From Garcia nutans (Eukaryota > Streptophyta > Magnoliopsida > Malpighiales > Euphorbiaceae), in the NCBI GenBank assembly GCA_947685225.1, contig CANTUV010000008.1, positions 32,046,001 to 32,110,000 of the forward strand: a DNA stretch of 64,000 nt. Direction: 5' to 3'. The translations under genes and the position numbers were made by a program. Numbering within the stretch: the stretch's first letter is position 1; each line of letters starts with the position of its first letter. Under the pieces are notes generated by a model that saw only the letters and a list, made by a program, of their open reading frames with translations, made no database searches and was not told where the DNA came from. Positions 11,013-21,751 of the stretch are shown here, in pieces.

Positions 11013-11567
11013 TGTCATGTGTAGAGATTGCCCTAGTTAACTCTTAACTTGATTACTTCTTGTGTATCCTTAAGTAAGTGTGTGTTATATTTGTTGGATT
11101 AGGTCTTGAAGAAGGTGGTTTGTCATTGATTTAAGAAGCATAAGAACCTTGGGAAAGGGAGTGTTTTGAGTTGTGTAAATTGCTTTTGAGGTAAGTACAC
11201 ATCCTGCATTATTGCATTGTTGATTCTTGTGAAGAATGTACTTTGCTATGCTTATATCAATGATGATATATATATGTATTATATGAATGATATGATGATA
11301 CAAATGATTGTACATTTGAAAGAGGAATTGCTAAGATGGGTATTGAGATATGCTATGATATGAGGCCATTGTGGTTGGCTATGATAACTCAAATGTGATG
11401 TGAAGCCATTGTGTTTGGCTATGATGATTCAATTGAAAGATATAAGGCATGTTTGCCTAATTGATGATGAGAATTGAGAATGAAATAATAAATGAATTGT
11501 GTGGCTAATGTGTTATTCAATTTTCAAAGTTTGTTGTTGGTGGCATGCCTAATGATAGTAACACTCT

Positions 11568-11791
11568 CTTGAAGTTAGGTTGGGCTTGATCCTTGAAGCC
11601 AAGTTGGGTAGAAGTTTAACATGTTTTACTCCCCTTGAAGCTTGGTTGGGTCTAGTCCTTGAAGCCTAATTGAGATGTTACAACCCTTGAAGCTAGGTTG
11701 GGTTGGTTCTTGAAGCCAAGTTGGGTTGAGACTTAGCATGCTTTGTTCCCCTTGAAGCTTGGTTGAACCTAATCCTTGAAGCCTAGTTGGG
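11568..11791 (+). repeat. CTTGAAGCY-AGTTGGG tandem array (Tekay1 LTR)
   Basis: About eight CTTGAAG units with an AGCATG/AACATG-type spacer occurring twice, downstream of the second splice-donor-like site. Confidence 0.85.
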
Positions 11792-12081
11792 TTTATGATA
11801 ATGATAAATGTGATGATTAAACCAAAACATTTACTCTGAAAATTGAATGGTATATTAGTGTGTTTTGGGCCCATGCTTGTCTTTGTTTAATGTGATTTAT
11901 GAATGGTAAAATGATTGATTAATGTGTTATAGGGAAGGATGTTGAAATGTGATATGTTTATATATGTGTAGTTTATGAAATATAAATGTATGTTGTTAGC
12001 CTTCCATCTATGATGTGATTTATTAATAAAATGTGTGACATTACATTGCACTAAAGCATAATGCTAGCATACTTTGTACTA

Positions 12082-12119
12082 CTAAGCCGTTGGCTTAGCG
12101 CGATAGTGTTTGATCGCGC
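12082..12119 (+). other. Conserved paired hairpins (Tekay1 LTR)
   Basis: CTAAGCC-GTT-GGCTTAG then GCGCGAT / ATCGCGC with an 8-nt loop. Both stems are perfect; only loop bases differ from the copy at 3700. Confidence 0.75.
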
Positions 12120-12467
12120 AGGTGACAGAGTTGAACCTGAGAGCTCCTCCAGACCAAGTGAGACTAGACATTGAGGATTTTTCTTTTGGGACTTAAAGAT
12201 CAGAGAAGAGCTGCCAATCATGTATATATATTCTATGTTTTGTAAACTTTGATTTATAACATATTTGCAATAACTTCCGCTGTGAATTATTAAACATTTT
12301 ATATATGGTGTCTTTTGGATTTCTTTTAAATGTTTGAGATTGGTTTCACTTATTTACAAAGATATTTGTTGTGTCTTTTTAAACTGTGGCATTTTCTATA
12401 TTCAGTATACGTATATTACGATCGTTTAAGCATGCTTAGTACGTATACAGGATATAGGGGTGTTACA

Positions 12468-13129
12468 GAGAATAAATCCTTAACTGCTCCTTGAAACTGT
12501 ACCCCGTTGTCTGATATCACACTATGCGGGACTCCATATCTGTAGATGAGATTATTTTCGATAAACCCAGCCATTTGACTTGCATCCAGCTTGTTGAAGG
12601 ATTCGGCTTCGACCCATTTTGAAAAATAATCTACTGCTACCATAATAAAATGGTGCCCGTTCGAAGCTGTCAGATGTATCTCTCCTATAATGTCGATACC
12701 CCAGGTGGCAAATGGCCAGGGTGAAGACATTGAATGCAGTTCTTCAGGAGGCATGTGATTCAAGTTACCATACATCTGACGTTGTTGGCACTTCTTGACA
12801 AACTCAATACAGTCTCTCCCCATGGTCAACCAATAATAACCTTGTCAAATAACCTTCTTAACTAGGGCTAAACCACTCATGTGCAGACCGCAACTTCCTG
12901 CATGTATTTCTGACATGATATGCTCCACTTTAGGTTTTCTTAAACATCTTAAATGCACCCCCCCATCAGGCCACCTTCGATATAACTCCCTATGAAAGGT
13001 GATGTATTGTAATGACCACCGCCTTATGGCTCTTCTCTCTTTTTTTGTTGCCCCTGGCGGGTATTCTCTTTCCTCCAAAAATCGTCTTATAGTATCATAC
13101 CACGCATCATGGTCTGTATCAATTTCCAT
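12468..13129 (-). pseudogene. pol: Tat integrase, truncated
   Basis: N-terminal zinc-binding HHCC: 'EIHAGSCGLH' (ending ~12845) and 'CIEFVKKCQQRQ'. Then the catalytic core with the first two acidic residues ('WGIDIIGEI', 'VISDNGVQF'). The third catalytic residue (E) would lie beyond 12468 and is lost where Tekay1's LTR abuts. A TGA stop sits between the two halves (~12844), consistent with a CGA to TGA transition. Non-functional. Confidence 0.87.
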
Positions 13130-13156
13130 GATTGTTTCATATTCATAGCAAGGAGT

Positions 13157-13792
13157 TCACGAACTGGTCAAGATTAGAGGCTTAAGGAATAGGCTAACAG
13201 GGTTTTCCCATACCGAAGCCAATGTGGCTAGGGCATCAGCCATTTGATTTTCTTCTCTCGATAGGTGTATAGACCTACACTCCTTAAAATTCTTCTTCAT
13301 CATGGTCAAGTAATGGTGGTATGGTTTCAATTTTTCTTCTTTCAACTCCCACTCTCCATTTACTTGGGATACTACTAGCAATGAATCGCCATAAACTTCC
13401 ACCTTATCCACCTTCATAATCATTAGGGTTTCCAAACCGAAAATACAAGCTTTGTACTCCACCATATTATTGGTTGCCCTAAATTTCAACTTTTTCCACC
13501 CTTCGGGTGATTCTAGTATAACTCCCAAACCTGCTCCTTTCCTGTTTACTGCTCCATCAAAATACATTTTCCACCCTTGTACTTCAATTACTTCTAAATG
13601 TTCATCTGGAAATTCCAAGATTACCTCTTCACTTTTTGGTAATTGTTGTTGAGCCAGGAATTCTGCCACCGCTCTACTTTTAATTGTTTTCCTGGTTACA
13701 TACTCAATCTCAAATTCCTCTAATATTATCAACCATCGACCATATTTCCCAATTAAAGAGGGTGTCTCCCTTAAGTACTTTATTGGATCCAA
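13157..13792 (-). pseudogene. pol: Tat archaeal-type RNase H domain
   Basis: Contains the DEDD set of an archaeal-type RNase H: 'MYFDGAVNRKGAGLGV', 'NMVEYKACIFGLE', 'VYGDSLLVV' and 'NQMADALATLAS'. This extra domain, between the ancestral RNase H and integrase, is diagnostic of Tat elements (family knowledge). The domain is open, but it is separated from its neighbours by a stop between 13793 and 13804, and one lies after 13157. Confidence 0.85.
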
Positions 13793-13804
13793 CCTAGAAA
13801 TTGC

Positions 13805-14330
13805 TTACACACTATCTGATTGAAAGTAATGCTGCAACTTCTTAGAAGACCAAACCATGACTATACAGGTCTTTTCGATGATACTATACTTAATTTCATA
13901 AGGTAGGAGCTTTCTACTCAAATAGTAAATGGCATGCTCAATTCCCGACTCATCTGCTTGGGCTATCATGGCTCCTATCGACTCTTCTTCTACTGCTAAG
14001 TATAGTAATAGAGGTTTGCCGGGTTTAGGTGGTTTCAAAATGGGTGGATTCAACAAATACTCTTTTATTCGATCAAAGGCCTTTTGACATTCTTCATTCC
14101 ATACGACCGGCTGATTCTTTCTTAGCAATTTGAAGATAGGCTCACAAATTGTTGTGAGCTTTGCTATAAATCTGCTAATGTACTGTAGTTTACCAATAAA
14201 TCTCCGAACTTCTCTCTCTGTCTTTGGGGCTGGCATATCCCTGATTGCTTTGACTTTGTCAGGATCTATCTCAATGCCATTCGGACCAATCACATGTCCC
14301 AACAATTTACCTGAGGTAACACTGAATACA
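13805..14330 (-). pseudogene. pol: Tat RT thumb/connection and degenerate RNase H
   Basis: Starts in the RT connection ('LGHVIGPNGIEIDPDKVKAI', 'VRRFIGKLQYISRFI') and runs into the first RNase H, whose expected D-A-S active site is replaced by 'LYLAVEEESIGAM', as usual in Tat. It is the direct continuation of the RT at 16865-17396 once solo LTR B is removed. Confidence 0.85.
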
Positions 14331-15163
14331 TGTAATATCCCAAAGTATACCCTATAAGTTTTTGAATACTTATTGTTATATTTGAATTAAATGTTATAAG
14401 TGTATATGTTTAAATGGAAAGAGAAAAGAGGTAAGGAGAAGAGTGTATATGTTGTATATATAAAGATATATACAACATATACAAGTCAAAGAAATGGAAG
14501 GTCAAAAGAAGATTTATTTATTTTTAAATTAATTGAAATGGAAATTAAAGGAAGTGGATATGGATATTTATGAATATTTTATTATTTAATTGCTTGGTTG
14601 AGAATTAAAGGAAGTTTTAGTGGTTGAGAGAAGAGCTGAGTGTTGACTTTGCTTTTCTCTATTCTTCTTCTTCTTTTCTTTTCTCCTTGGCTGGCTAACT
14701 CTATAGCAAGAGAGAAAGTGAGATTTTGTCTTTCCAAACTCAAGATTTGAAGGTGTTTCAAGTGATCAAGTTGGGATTCTAAAGATTTTCATCACTTTTG
14801 GTAAGTTTTCCACTTGATTCTTTGGTTTTCTTTTAAGTTTGTGTTTTGAGTTTGGTGTTTGATTGTTGATGGTATGTGTATATTTGGTTGTGGTGTATTT
14901 GAGAGTGTTTGGTTTAATTGATTTTGATTTTAGGGTTGGATTGAAGAGAAAGAGTTGGGTTTGGTGAAAGAGCAAGCGTTGTGTTTTGGGTATGAGATGA
15001 GTTGTGATTTGTGTTTGATGTATGTATTGAATTGTTTTGGTATTTTTGCAAGTTATTATGGTTTATGGGTGTGTTTAGTTAAGTTTGTTTGAGGTGGAAA
15101 ATGGTGGAAGTAAGAGGTTTGTTGGATGTGATGTTGTTGTTGCCGGAATCAGGATTTTTGGCC

Positions 15164-15445
15164 TGACACGGCCAGGTCTTTAGGCGCGTCAATTGTTCTG
15201 TTTCCTAGATGGGTGACACGATCAGTGGCACGCCCATGTCACTGAGCGTGTCATAGCTACTATGTTGAGGAAGAATTAACATGGCCATGAACATGCCCGT
15301 GTTGTTGGACGTGTCAATGTTTCTGTGAGACAGAATGAATGACACATCCAGTGACACACCAGTGTTGTTGAGCGTGTCAAAACTTCTATGTGGTGAGTTT
15401 AGGGCACGGCCAGGTACATGCCCGTGTTGTTGAGCGTGTCATGTG
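15164..15445 (+). repeat. GACACG array (solo LTR B)
   Basis: Same array as 10724-11012, with more substitutions (GACACGATC, AACATGGCC, GACACATCC). Period about 60 bp, ~5 units. Confidence 0.8.
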
Positions 15446-15986
15446 TAGAGTTGGGCCTAGTTGGTTCTTAGCCTTATTATCTCATGTGTATCTTTAAGTG
15501 AGTGTGTATTATCCCTTTTGGATTAGGTTTTGAAGAGATTGAGTTGCCCTAATCCAAGTGTTGAAGGATTCTTGGAAGAGGAGTTTAGTGTTGTGTGAGT
15601 TGCTCTTGAGCTAAGTACAAACCCTACATTATTGCATACATTTACATGACTTTGGGACTTAACACATTTGGTTGTAAATGTGTTAAGTAATCTATTACAT
15701 TGTTGATACAATTGATTAATGCTATGAATTGCATAATGTGAAAAATATGATGATCATTCAAATTATATGTACAATGCAATTGGTTGTGTATACCCTAATG
15801 ATGAGATGTGAAGCCATTATTGTTGGCTATAATGATGCAAATGAAATAATTGGGGCATGTTTGCCTAGATGATTATGAGGAAATGAGAATGGAATTAATA
15901 ATGAAATAATGAAAGAATTGTGTGCCTAACGTGTTAGTCAATTTTCAGAGTTTTGTTATTGGTGGCATGCCTAATAGTAACAATCT

Positions 15987-16212
15987 CTTAAAGCTGGGTT
16001 GGGCTTAATCCTTGAAGCCAAGTTGGGTTAAAGTTTAGCATGCTTTACTCCCCTTGAAGCTTGGTTGGGTCTAGTCCTTGAAGCCTAGTTGAGATGTTAC
16101 AAACCCTTGAAGCTAGGTTGCATTTGGTCCTTGAAGCCAAGTTGGGTTGATGCTTAGCATGCTTTGCTCCCCTTGAAGCTTGGTTGGGCCTAATCCTTGA
16201 AGCCTAGTTGGG
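15987..16212 (+). repeat. CTTGAAGCY tandem array (solo LTR B)
   Basis: About eight CTTGAAG/CTTAAAG units in the same order as in Tekay1. Confidence 0.8.
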
Positions 16213-16449
16213 ATAATGAAAAATGTGATAATTAAACCAAAACATTAACTCTGAAAGTTGAATGGCATATTAGTTTCTTTTGGGCCCATGCTTGTCTTTG
16301 CTTCCATGTGAATTATGAATAGTGAAACAAATGAATAATAAGACTTAATGTAAGGTATTGTAATATGATATTCTTATGTATTGTTTATAATGTTTCAAAG
16401 TATGACATTGGCATTGCATTGAAGCATATTGTTATTGTGGTTTGTACCA

Positions 16450-16487
16450 CTAAGCATATGGCTTAGCGCGATTGTGGTTCGTCACGC
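16450..16487 (+). other. Conserved paired hairpins (solo LTR B), second stem weakened
   Basis: CTAAGC-ATATG-GCTTAG keeps a 6-bp first stem. The second is GCGCGAT / GTCACGC, which no longer pairs fully. The most degraded of the eight copies. Confidence 0.6.
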
Positions 16488-16864
16488 AGGTGACAGGGTA
16501 GAACCGGAGAGTTCAGCTAGACCGAGTCGAGTCTAGACTTTGAAGTGTTGATTGTGGGCTTAAAGATCAGAGACGAACTGCCAAACATGTATAAACTTTA
16601 TGTTTTGTAAACATTGATTTTGATGTATTTATATATGTAAATACCGCTACATTTTCCGCTGCATAATGAATAAATGTTTTACCTGTTATGTTCCATAATG
16701 TATATATATAAATATATATGAAATGTTTTAAGTTTTTCTCATATTAATGCAGAAGAGAAAAATTAGGTTGTCTAATATAAACCGTGGCACTCCTGTATCC
16801 GGTATACATATATTACAGATGTAGTAGTATGTAGTGTGCGTATATGGGATATAGGGGTGTTACA

Positions 16865-17396
16865 ATACACACTTCTTCGAGTTTAATCTTAGCTTATATT
16901 TCAAAGCTCTATCGAAGAATAATTCTAAGTTTTGGAAGTGTTGCTCCCTTGTATCCGACTTAACCATCATATCATCAACATATACTTCAACTTCTTTGTG
17001 CATCATGTCATGAAATAGTGTGGTGGCCATCCTTTGGTAGGTTGCTCCAGCATTCTTTAAGCCGAACGGCATCACCCTATAACAGAATATACCCCATGTA
17101 GTAATGAAGGCAGTTTTGGCTTTATCCTCTTGGGCCATTAACACTTGATTGTATCCGAAAAATCCATCTACAAATGAGTGTAGCATGCTAGAGGCTACAC
17201 TATCAATGAGAACATCTATATGAGGTAAAGAAAAATCATCCTTAGAGTAAGCCTTGTTTAAATCTCTATAGTCCACGCAAACCCTTATTCTTCCATCTTT
17301 CTTTGGCACAGGTACTATATTGGCAAGCCAATCTGGGTATTCTATCACTTCAAGGAACTTTACTTGTACTTGCTTAGTGACCTCTTCTTTAACCAA
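16865..17396 (-). pseudogene. pol: Tat reverse transcriptase (fingers/palm)
   Basis: RT motifs in order: 'WLANIVPVPKKDGRIRVCVD', 'YRDLNKAYSKDDFSLPHID', 'MPFGLKNAGATYQRM' and catalytic 'VYVDDMMVKS'. Ends at 'LNSKKCV', where solo LTR B interrupts; the frame continues at 14330. Upstream it is separated from the protease frame by stops near 17400-17490. Confidence 0.9.
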
Positions 17397-17488
17397 TTCA
17401 GCCCACTCAGGTCTTAGTCACTTAAGCTTTTGTTTGACAGGCTTAATGTGAGTGTAAGTAGGAATATGATGCTCGGCTATGTCTCGAT

Positions 17489-18949
17489 CTATCCCAGGCA
17501 TATCCTCATAAGACCAAGAAAACACATCTTCATATTTTTTGAATATTTTTTCAAATCTCTCTCTCTCTCATCAGGAGTAAGGTCGGATGCTATGCTAATG
17601 TTTTTAGGATTTTCAGTTGTTCTCAAATTTAATGATTGTGTGTTAACAGAATTAATATTAAAGATGCTCATGTAACTGCTATTTGAATGTATGCAACCAT
17701 CAGGAGAAACATCACACAAGTAAGCAAAATCAGACTTTATTGCATTCATTTTGGAAAAGAAAACATCATCATCCTCATACAAAGGAGACAAATTAAAATC
17801 AAAATCAAAATCATTGTTCTCAGAATCATAAAGCAGGATGTCTTCAAACTTCTCTTCAACCAGGGCAGCAATCTCTTCCGGAGTCTTCTCAGCTTTCAAG
17901 GCAGCTTCATTCTTCTCTTTTGGATTGGATTCTTTCTTGGTTGACAGGGTGAGCTCTTTCTTCACTTGCTCTACTAGCTCGGCAACATCTGCAAAAATTT
18001 CAAAACTTGGGATTAACTTATCCATGAACATGATTGGCTCAGGCCTTCCTTGGAGTGGTCCCATATCTGGAGCTTTGACAAAGATCTCTTCAAGTGGTGG
18101 GAAGCTCATCTTCTCACTCTTCTTTGGCTGGACATCCTTGTCTTCATTATATCCCAACCCTTTCTTGGAAGTTTGAGTTCTAAAATATGGTAACTTTGTT
18201 AAACCGGACTTACCCTTTCCAAGACCAGCTCCGGGATGGTAGTTCATGTTCTTCATCATATTCAAGACTTTGGAGTCCACTACTTCATCATCAGAAATTG
18301 CAGCCACTTGAAAACCATTGAGAGGCCTCTCAACCATTAGAGCGATAACAATCTCATTATCTTCAGCTTCAATGACCATCGTCTGATTTCCGTTGGGGAA
18401 TTTGATCTTTTGATGAAGGGTGGAAGGAACTCCACCAAGAGGGTGAAACCATGGCCACCCTAAGAGCAAGGCAAAGGTAACAGGTATATCTAAAACAACA
18501 AATTCAACAATAGATTCAATTGGACTAACCTTGACAGCCACTTTGAAAGTCCCTTCGGCATGCCTCTTAGTGTTGTCATAAGCACGAATCGTTACCTCGG
18601 TTGGGATTAGATCTCTTGTTGACATGGCTAGCTTTGGCAATATCTTAAGAGGACAAACATTTATGGAAGACCCATTATCGACCATTACACATGGAGTCCT
18701 CTTCCCCTTGACTTCTACTTTGATAAAGAGAGGGTGGATGTGGTCTCTCCCCTCCTCCGGTAAGTCCGCATTTGAAAAAGAAACTGCTCCCATATTAACT
18801 TCACTCTTTTCTTGGACATCTTCACATTTCATTACTTCCCTAATTTTTATGAAGTTGATCAACTCCTCTGGTGTTGTGGAGGTAGAAATTGGTATGCTAG
18901 CTAAGGCTTTGGCCATAGTTTCTCGGTGCTTTTTAGAAGTAGCTAACAA
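17489..18949 (-). pseudogene. Tat protease with G-patch-like segment
   Basis: 486 open codons. Aspartic protease active site 'VMVDNGSSINV' (D at residue 91) with 'LLLGWPWFHPLGG' at ~161-173 as the second conserved block. Residues ~228-268 resemble a G-patch ('MMKNMNYHPGAGLGKGKSG'), a glycine-rich nucleic-acid-binding motif also appended to betaretroviral proteases. An acidic linker follows (~390-420, 'ENNDFDFDFNLSPLYEDDD'). A single stop at 18971-18973 divides it from the gag C-terminus. Confidence 0.78.
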
Positions 18950-18970
18950 GTCCCAAATGCTAACGCTTGC

Positions 18971-20716
18971 TTAGGTTCTTTTCAATTGCTTGAGCACAGC
19001 ATCATCTTCTTCTATTTCAACTTCCTTCCCCTTATTAGTTTCTATCTCCTTAGGTGGTGGCCTTGCGTAAGGCTTACCGGATCTAGTATTCATCACCTCA
19101 TCTTCTTCGAGCTCGGACCAAGTCCACTCCTCCTTCTTGGATATAATGTCATCATCACTATCACTTGAATCCCAAAACCCGTTGACAACACAAATTGCTA
19201 CTTCTCCACCCATCGTAGCTTGTTCAAATGCCTCTTCTTCTTTGGTTACTTCTCCACCCACATCTTGAAAAGAAGACATGACAAAGTCCTCATGCAAACC
19301 TCCTCCAGTCATGAAGGTTGATGGTGGTGGTACCCTATTGAATTTTGGTAATGGGCTGTCTTTGGTGTTTGGCTTATTGGGCTCGGGTAGCTTCCCATTA
19401 TCAATTAGATTTTGGATCTCATGACTCAACCTTACACATCTATCTGTGTCATTCCCTTGCATTTGGTGAAATTGACAAAATGCTTTGGTGTCAAAGTTAG
19501 GTGGGAGAGGGTTAGGCAAAGGACGAGGATTTAAGGGTTATAGCAATCCTTTTCTTTGAAGCTTGTTGAGAACCCAAGACATCGATTTTCCCAATTTCAA
19601 AAATTATCTCCTTGTTCCTTGGTTAGTAGCATTAATACCGACGGCCTTTTGCATGCTTTGGCTACCAGGTTGATAGCTCCCTTTCTCATTCCTTTTTGTT
19701 GTAAAGCGGTTCTTCTCCCTTTCCCATTCTTCAATTTGCAAACCAGCTTGGAGAAGGTCTTTGAAATCACGGATGAGTGTATGAGACATCCTCTTACGAA
19801 GATTAAGCAACACCCCTCTCATAATCATCCTTATTTGATCGGATTCACCTGGCTTCTTCTTGAGTAAAGAGGCCTTGTTTCTCCATCTCTTGACATAATC
19901 TACAAAATTCTCATTCGTCCTTTGCCTAATGGACTCCACTTCCATCAAGGTAACTTCCAACTCAACATTATATCCATATTGTTGGATGAAGGGTTTGTAA
20001 AGTAGATCCCAACTCTTTTGTGTTCCATCATCTAAGGTATTGAACCAATTTTGGACAACAGGGTCCAATGAGAGCATAAAGTACCTTAAGGTTTGAGCCT
20101 TAGTAGCTCGAGCAGACTGCATGGCAATGATATACTGCTTTACGTGGAGATGAGGATTTTCGGTGCCATTGTACTTAGCAAAGGAAGGCATCTTGAACTT
20201 GTATGGAACTTCTTCATCTTATTCAAATAGTTTATCAATCTCGGACATCTCTTAGGTTTTCAGCTTCTTCTCAAATTTCTTTTCTAAATCAGCAATCATC
20301 TTTTCAACATCGGATGTCTCAGTCTTTTCAATAGTTGCCTTCTCAACAGCCTTCGGTTCTTTCTTCTTTTCTTAAACATCTTGGTAGTATTGAGCCCAAT
20401 CATCATCATCATCAATGATCACCTTTTCATCATCAAAAACCACTTCACTAACTTTGGTCTTCCCTTTGTCCTTTGGTTTCTTAGTGCTAGCAGACGCCTC
20501 GGCATGGTTCTCTAAGATTGCAGTCAATTGGTTCTTCATGGTCTCAGCTAGGGCCTCTTTGATTTATTCCATCTTGGCATTGAGGGCCTCATCCACCATC
20601 CTTTGAATTTGTTCGGGCTCCATTGTTTTAGGTGAGCAAGTGATTGAGTCGTTGCTAGATACTTCGTCTCCGGCGTAGGTCAGATTGTTGTAAGCTTTAG
20701 AACTATCGTAATCCAT
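18971..20716 (-). pseudogene. gag: Tat gag, decayed
   Basis: Start ATG at 20716 ('MDYDSSKAYNN'). Capsid-type Retrotrans_gag block from 20191 ('KYNGTENPHLHVKQYI', 'WFNTLDDGTQKSWDLLYKPF', 'NENFVDYVKRWRNKASL'). A C/H block at the C-terminal part ('FCQFHQMQGNDTDRCVRL') replaces a classical zinc knuckle, as in other Tat gags. Several stops between 20566 and 20215 and a break at 19520-19603 make it a pseudogene. Confidence 0.8.
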
Positions 20717-21732
20717 GGCTGTGAGCCAGAGAGGATCAATGATATGAGATGCAAATGTATGCATGTATGCACAAACAATCAACAAATAAGGATAAATAGG
20801 ACGTTCCTTCCAAACTTATAACATCCACACGCGAATGGCGAGTCCCTTTTCCTAGGTATATGGTTAACAAAATACCAATATGGGGTACCTTGTTTTCGAG
20901 TAATTCCCTCGGACGTTTCAACCAATAGTTATATTTTCAAAAATGAAAATCAATCCATGATAATTCCCATTAATTAGGTTTTAATCCATTCAACCAACTA
21001 AAGTAGGATTAAAACTAAATTAAGAGGTTTATTATAAACAGATTTCTCACTTGAAAAGAGTAACTAATGGTTCATTCCAAAAATAAGCCCATGGTTGATT
21101 TATTCTTAGTATAAACTAGGCCCACAATTGATTTTTGGTATTTCAAAATTGACCTAAATATTTTTGCAAGCTCTTTATAAGAAAAGGTTGGGTGAAAATA
21201 ATTTTGTTTCTAAGCCCATTGTAAAAGATTTTAGAAAAATGGATTTTGGGCTTAGTATTTGGGCTATGAGCCAAAGAAAAGTTTTATGTACAAGGACCAT
21301 CTTGAAAAATTTTGAAAATAGCTTTGGTCTTTTGGACTTTAAAGAAAAATTTCTTTTGAGCTTACAGTATACTTAGGTCATATTAGAAAAAGAACAAACC
21401 AAATAACCCATGATTTAGACTAAGATAAACTAACCATAGTCAAACAACATGCATTTGGGGTAAAACCTAAGGAAACTAACTAGGCCAATTACATGAGCTT
21501 TAGTCTTTGGGTTAAAAGGCCTAGGTTCCCATAGCAAGTATATACCAAATGGTACGAGGCTATGAGTGGTTATGCCATGCTCGATCTCCATACCTTGAGT
21601 GAAAGTATGGTATCCCTTACATAACATAACATGGGTAACACGGGCGTCTTAACTCACACAATGCAATCTAATATGATGCAATTATAAGAAAGAATAGAAT
21701 AATAAAAAGACCAACGGAATCAACTTCTCTCA
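20717..21732 (-). other. Tat 5' leader, non-coding
   Basis: About 1 kb between the PBS and the gag start. No coding pattern or repeat recognised; expected to hold packaging signals (inference). Confidence 0.6.
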
Positions 21733-21750
21733 CCCCCAGTGGAGTCACCA
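21733..21750 (-). other. Tat primer-binding site
   Basis: On the element strand TGGTGACTCCACTGGGGG, starting one base after the LTR end. Resembles the TGGCGACTC-type PBS of Tat/Ogre elements. The tRNA is not assigned here. Confidence 0.75.
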
Positions 21751-21751
21751 C

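Larger units (their letters stand above)
6531..12467 (+). mobile_element. Tekay1: 5'-truncated Tekay/Del chromovirus
   Basis: Homology to the complete element at 38447-46040 starts exactly at 6531 inside the protease region. The 5' LTR, PBS, gag and protease active site are therefore missing. The right end is a complete LTR (9862-12467), which abuts a - strand integrase interrupted at 12468. I infer an intact insertion into the Tat element, followed by a deletion that removed its left half together with the adjoining Tat 3' end. Confidence 0.85.
9862..12467 (+). mobile_element. Tekay1 3' LTR
   Basis: TGTAATATCC...GTGTTACA, 2606 bp. Contains AGTCAA motifs at ~10009 and 10022, TTGACTTTG at ~10165, GTAAGT donor at 10364, ACACG array 10724-11012, acceptor-like GATTAG ending 11102 with an 88-nt block to a second GTAAGT at 11191, CTTGAAG array 11568-11791, and paired hairpins 12082-12119. 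The next 5 bases, GAGAA, would be one TSD copy; its partner is lost. Confidence 0.92.
14331..16864 (+). mobile_element. Solo LTR B, Tekay-like
   Basis: TGTAATATCC...GTGTTACA, 2534 bp, flanked by ATACA at 14326-14330 and 16865-16869. Modules: perfect 16-bp AT inverted repeat (14445-14460 / 14467-14482), AGTCAA at ~14483, TTGACTTTG at ~14643, donor GTAAGT at 14801, ACACGG array, acceptor GATTAG ending 15526, weakened second donor (GCTAAGT, ~15608), CTTGAAG array, paired hairpins 16450-16487. It interrupts Tat RT. Confidence 0.94.

Noticed and set aside
11568..11791. CRISPR-like array (short repeats with spacers)
   Set aside because: Plant nuclear LTR sequence, repeats vary in length and sequence, spacers are themselves repeated, and no cas genes are present.
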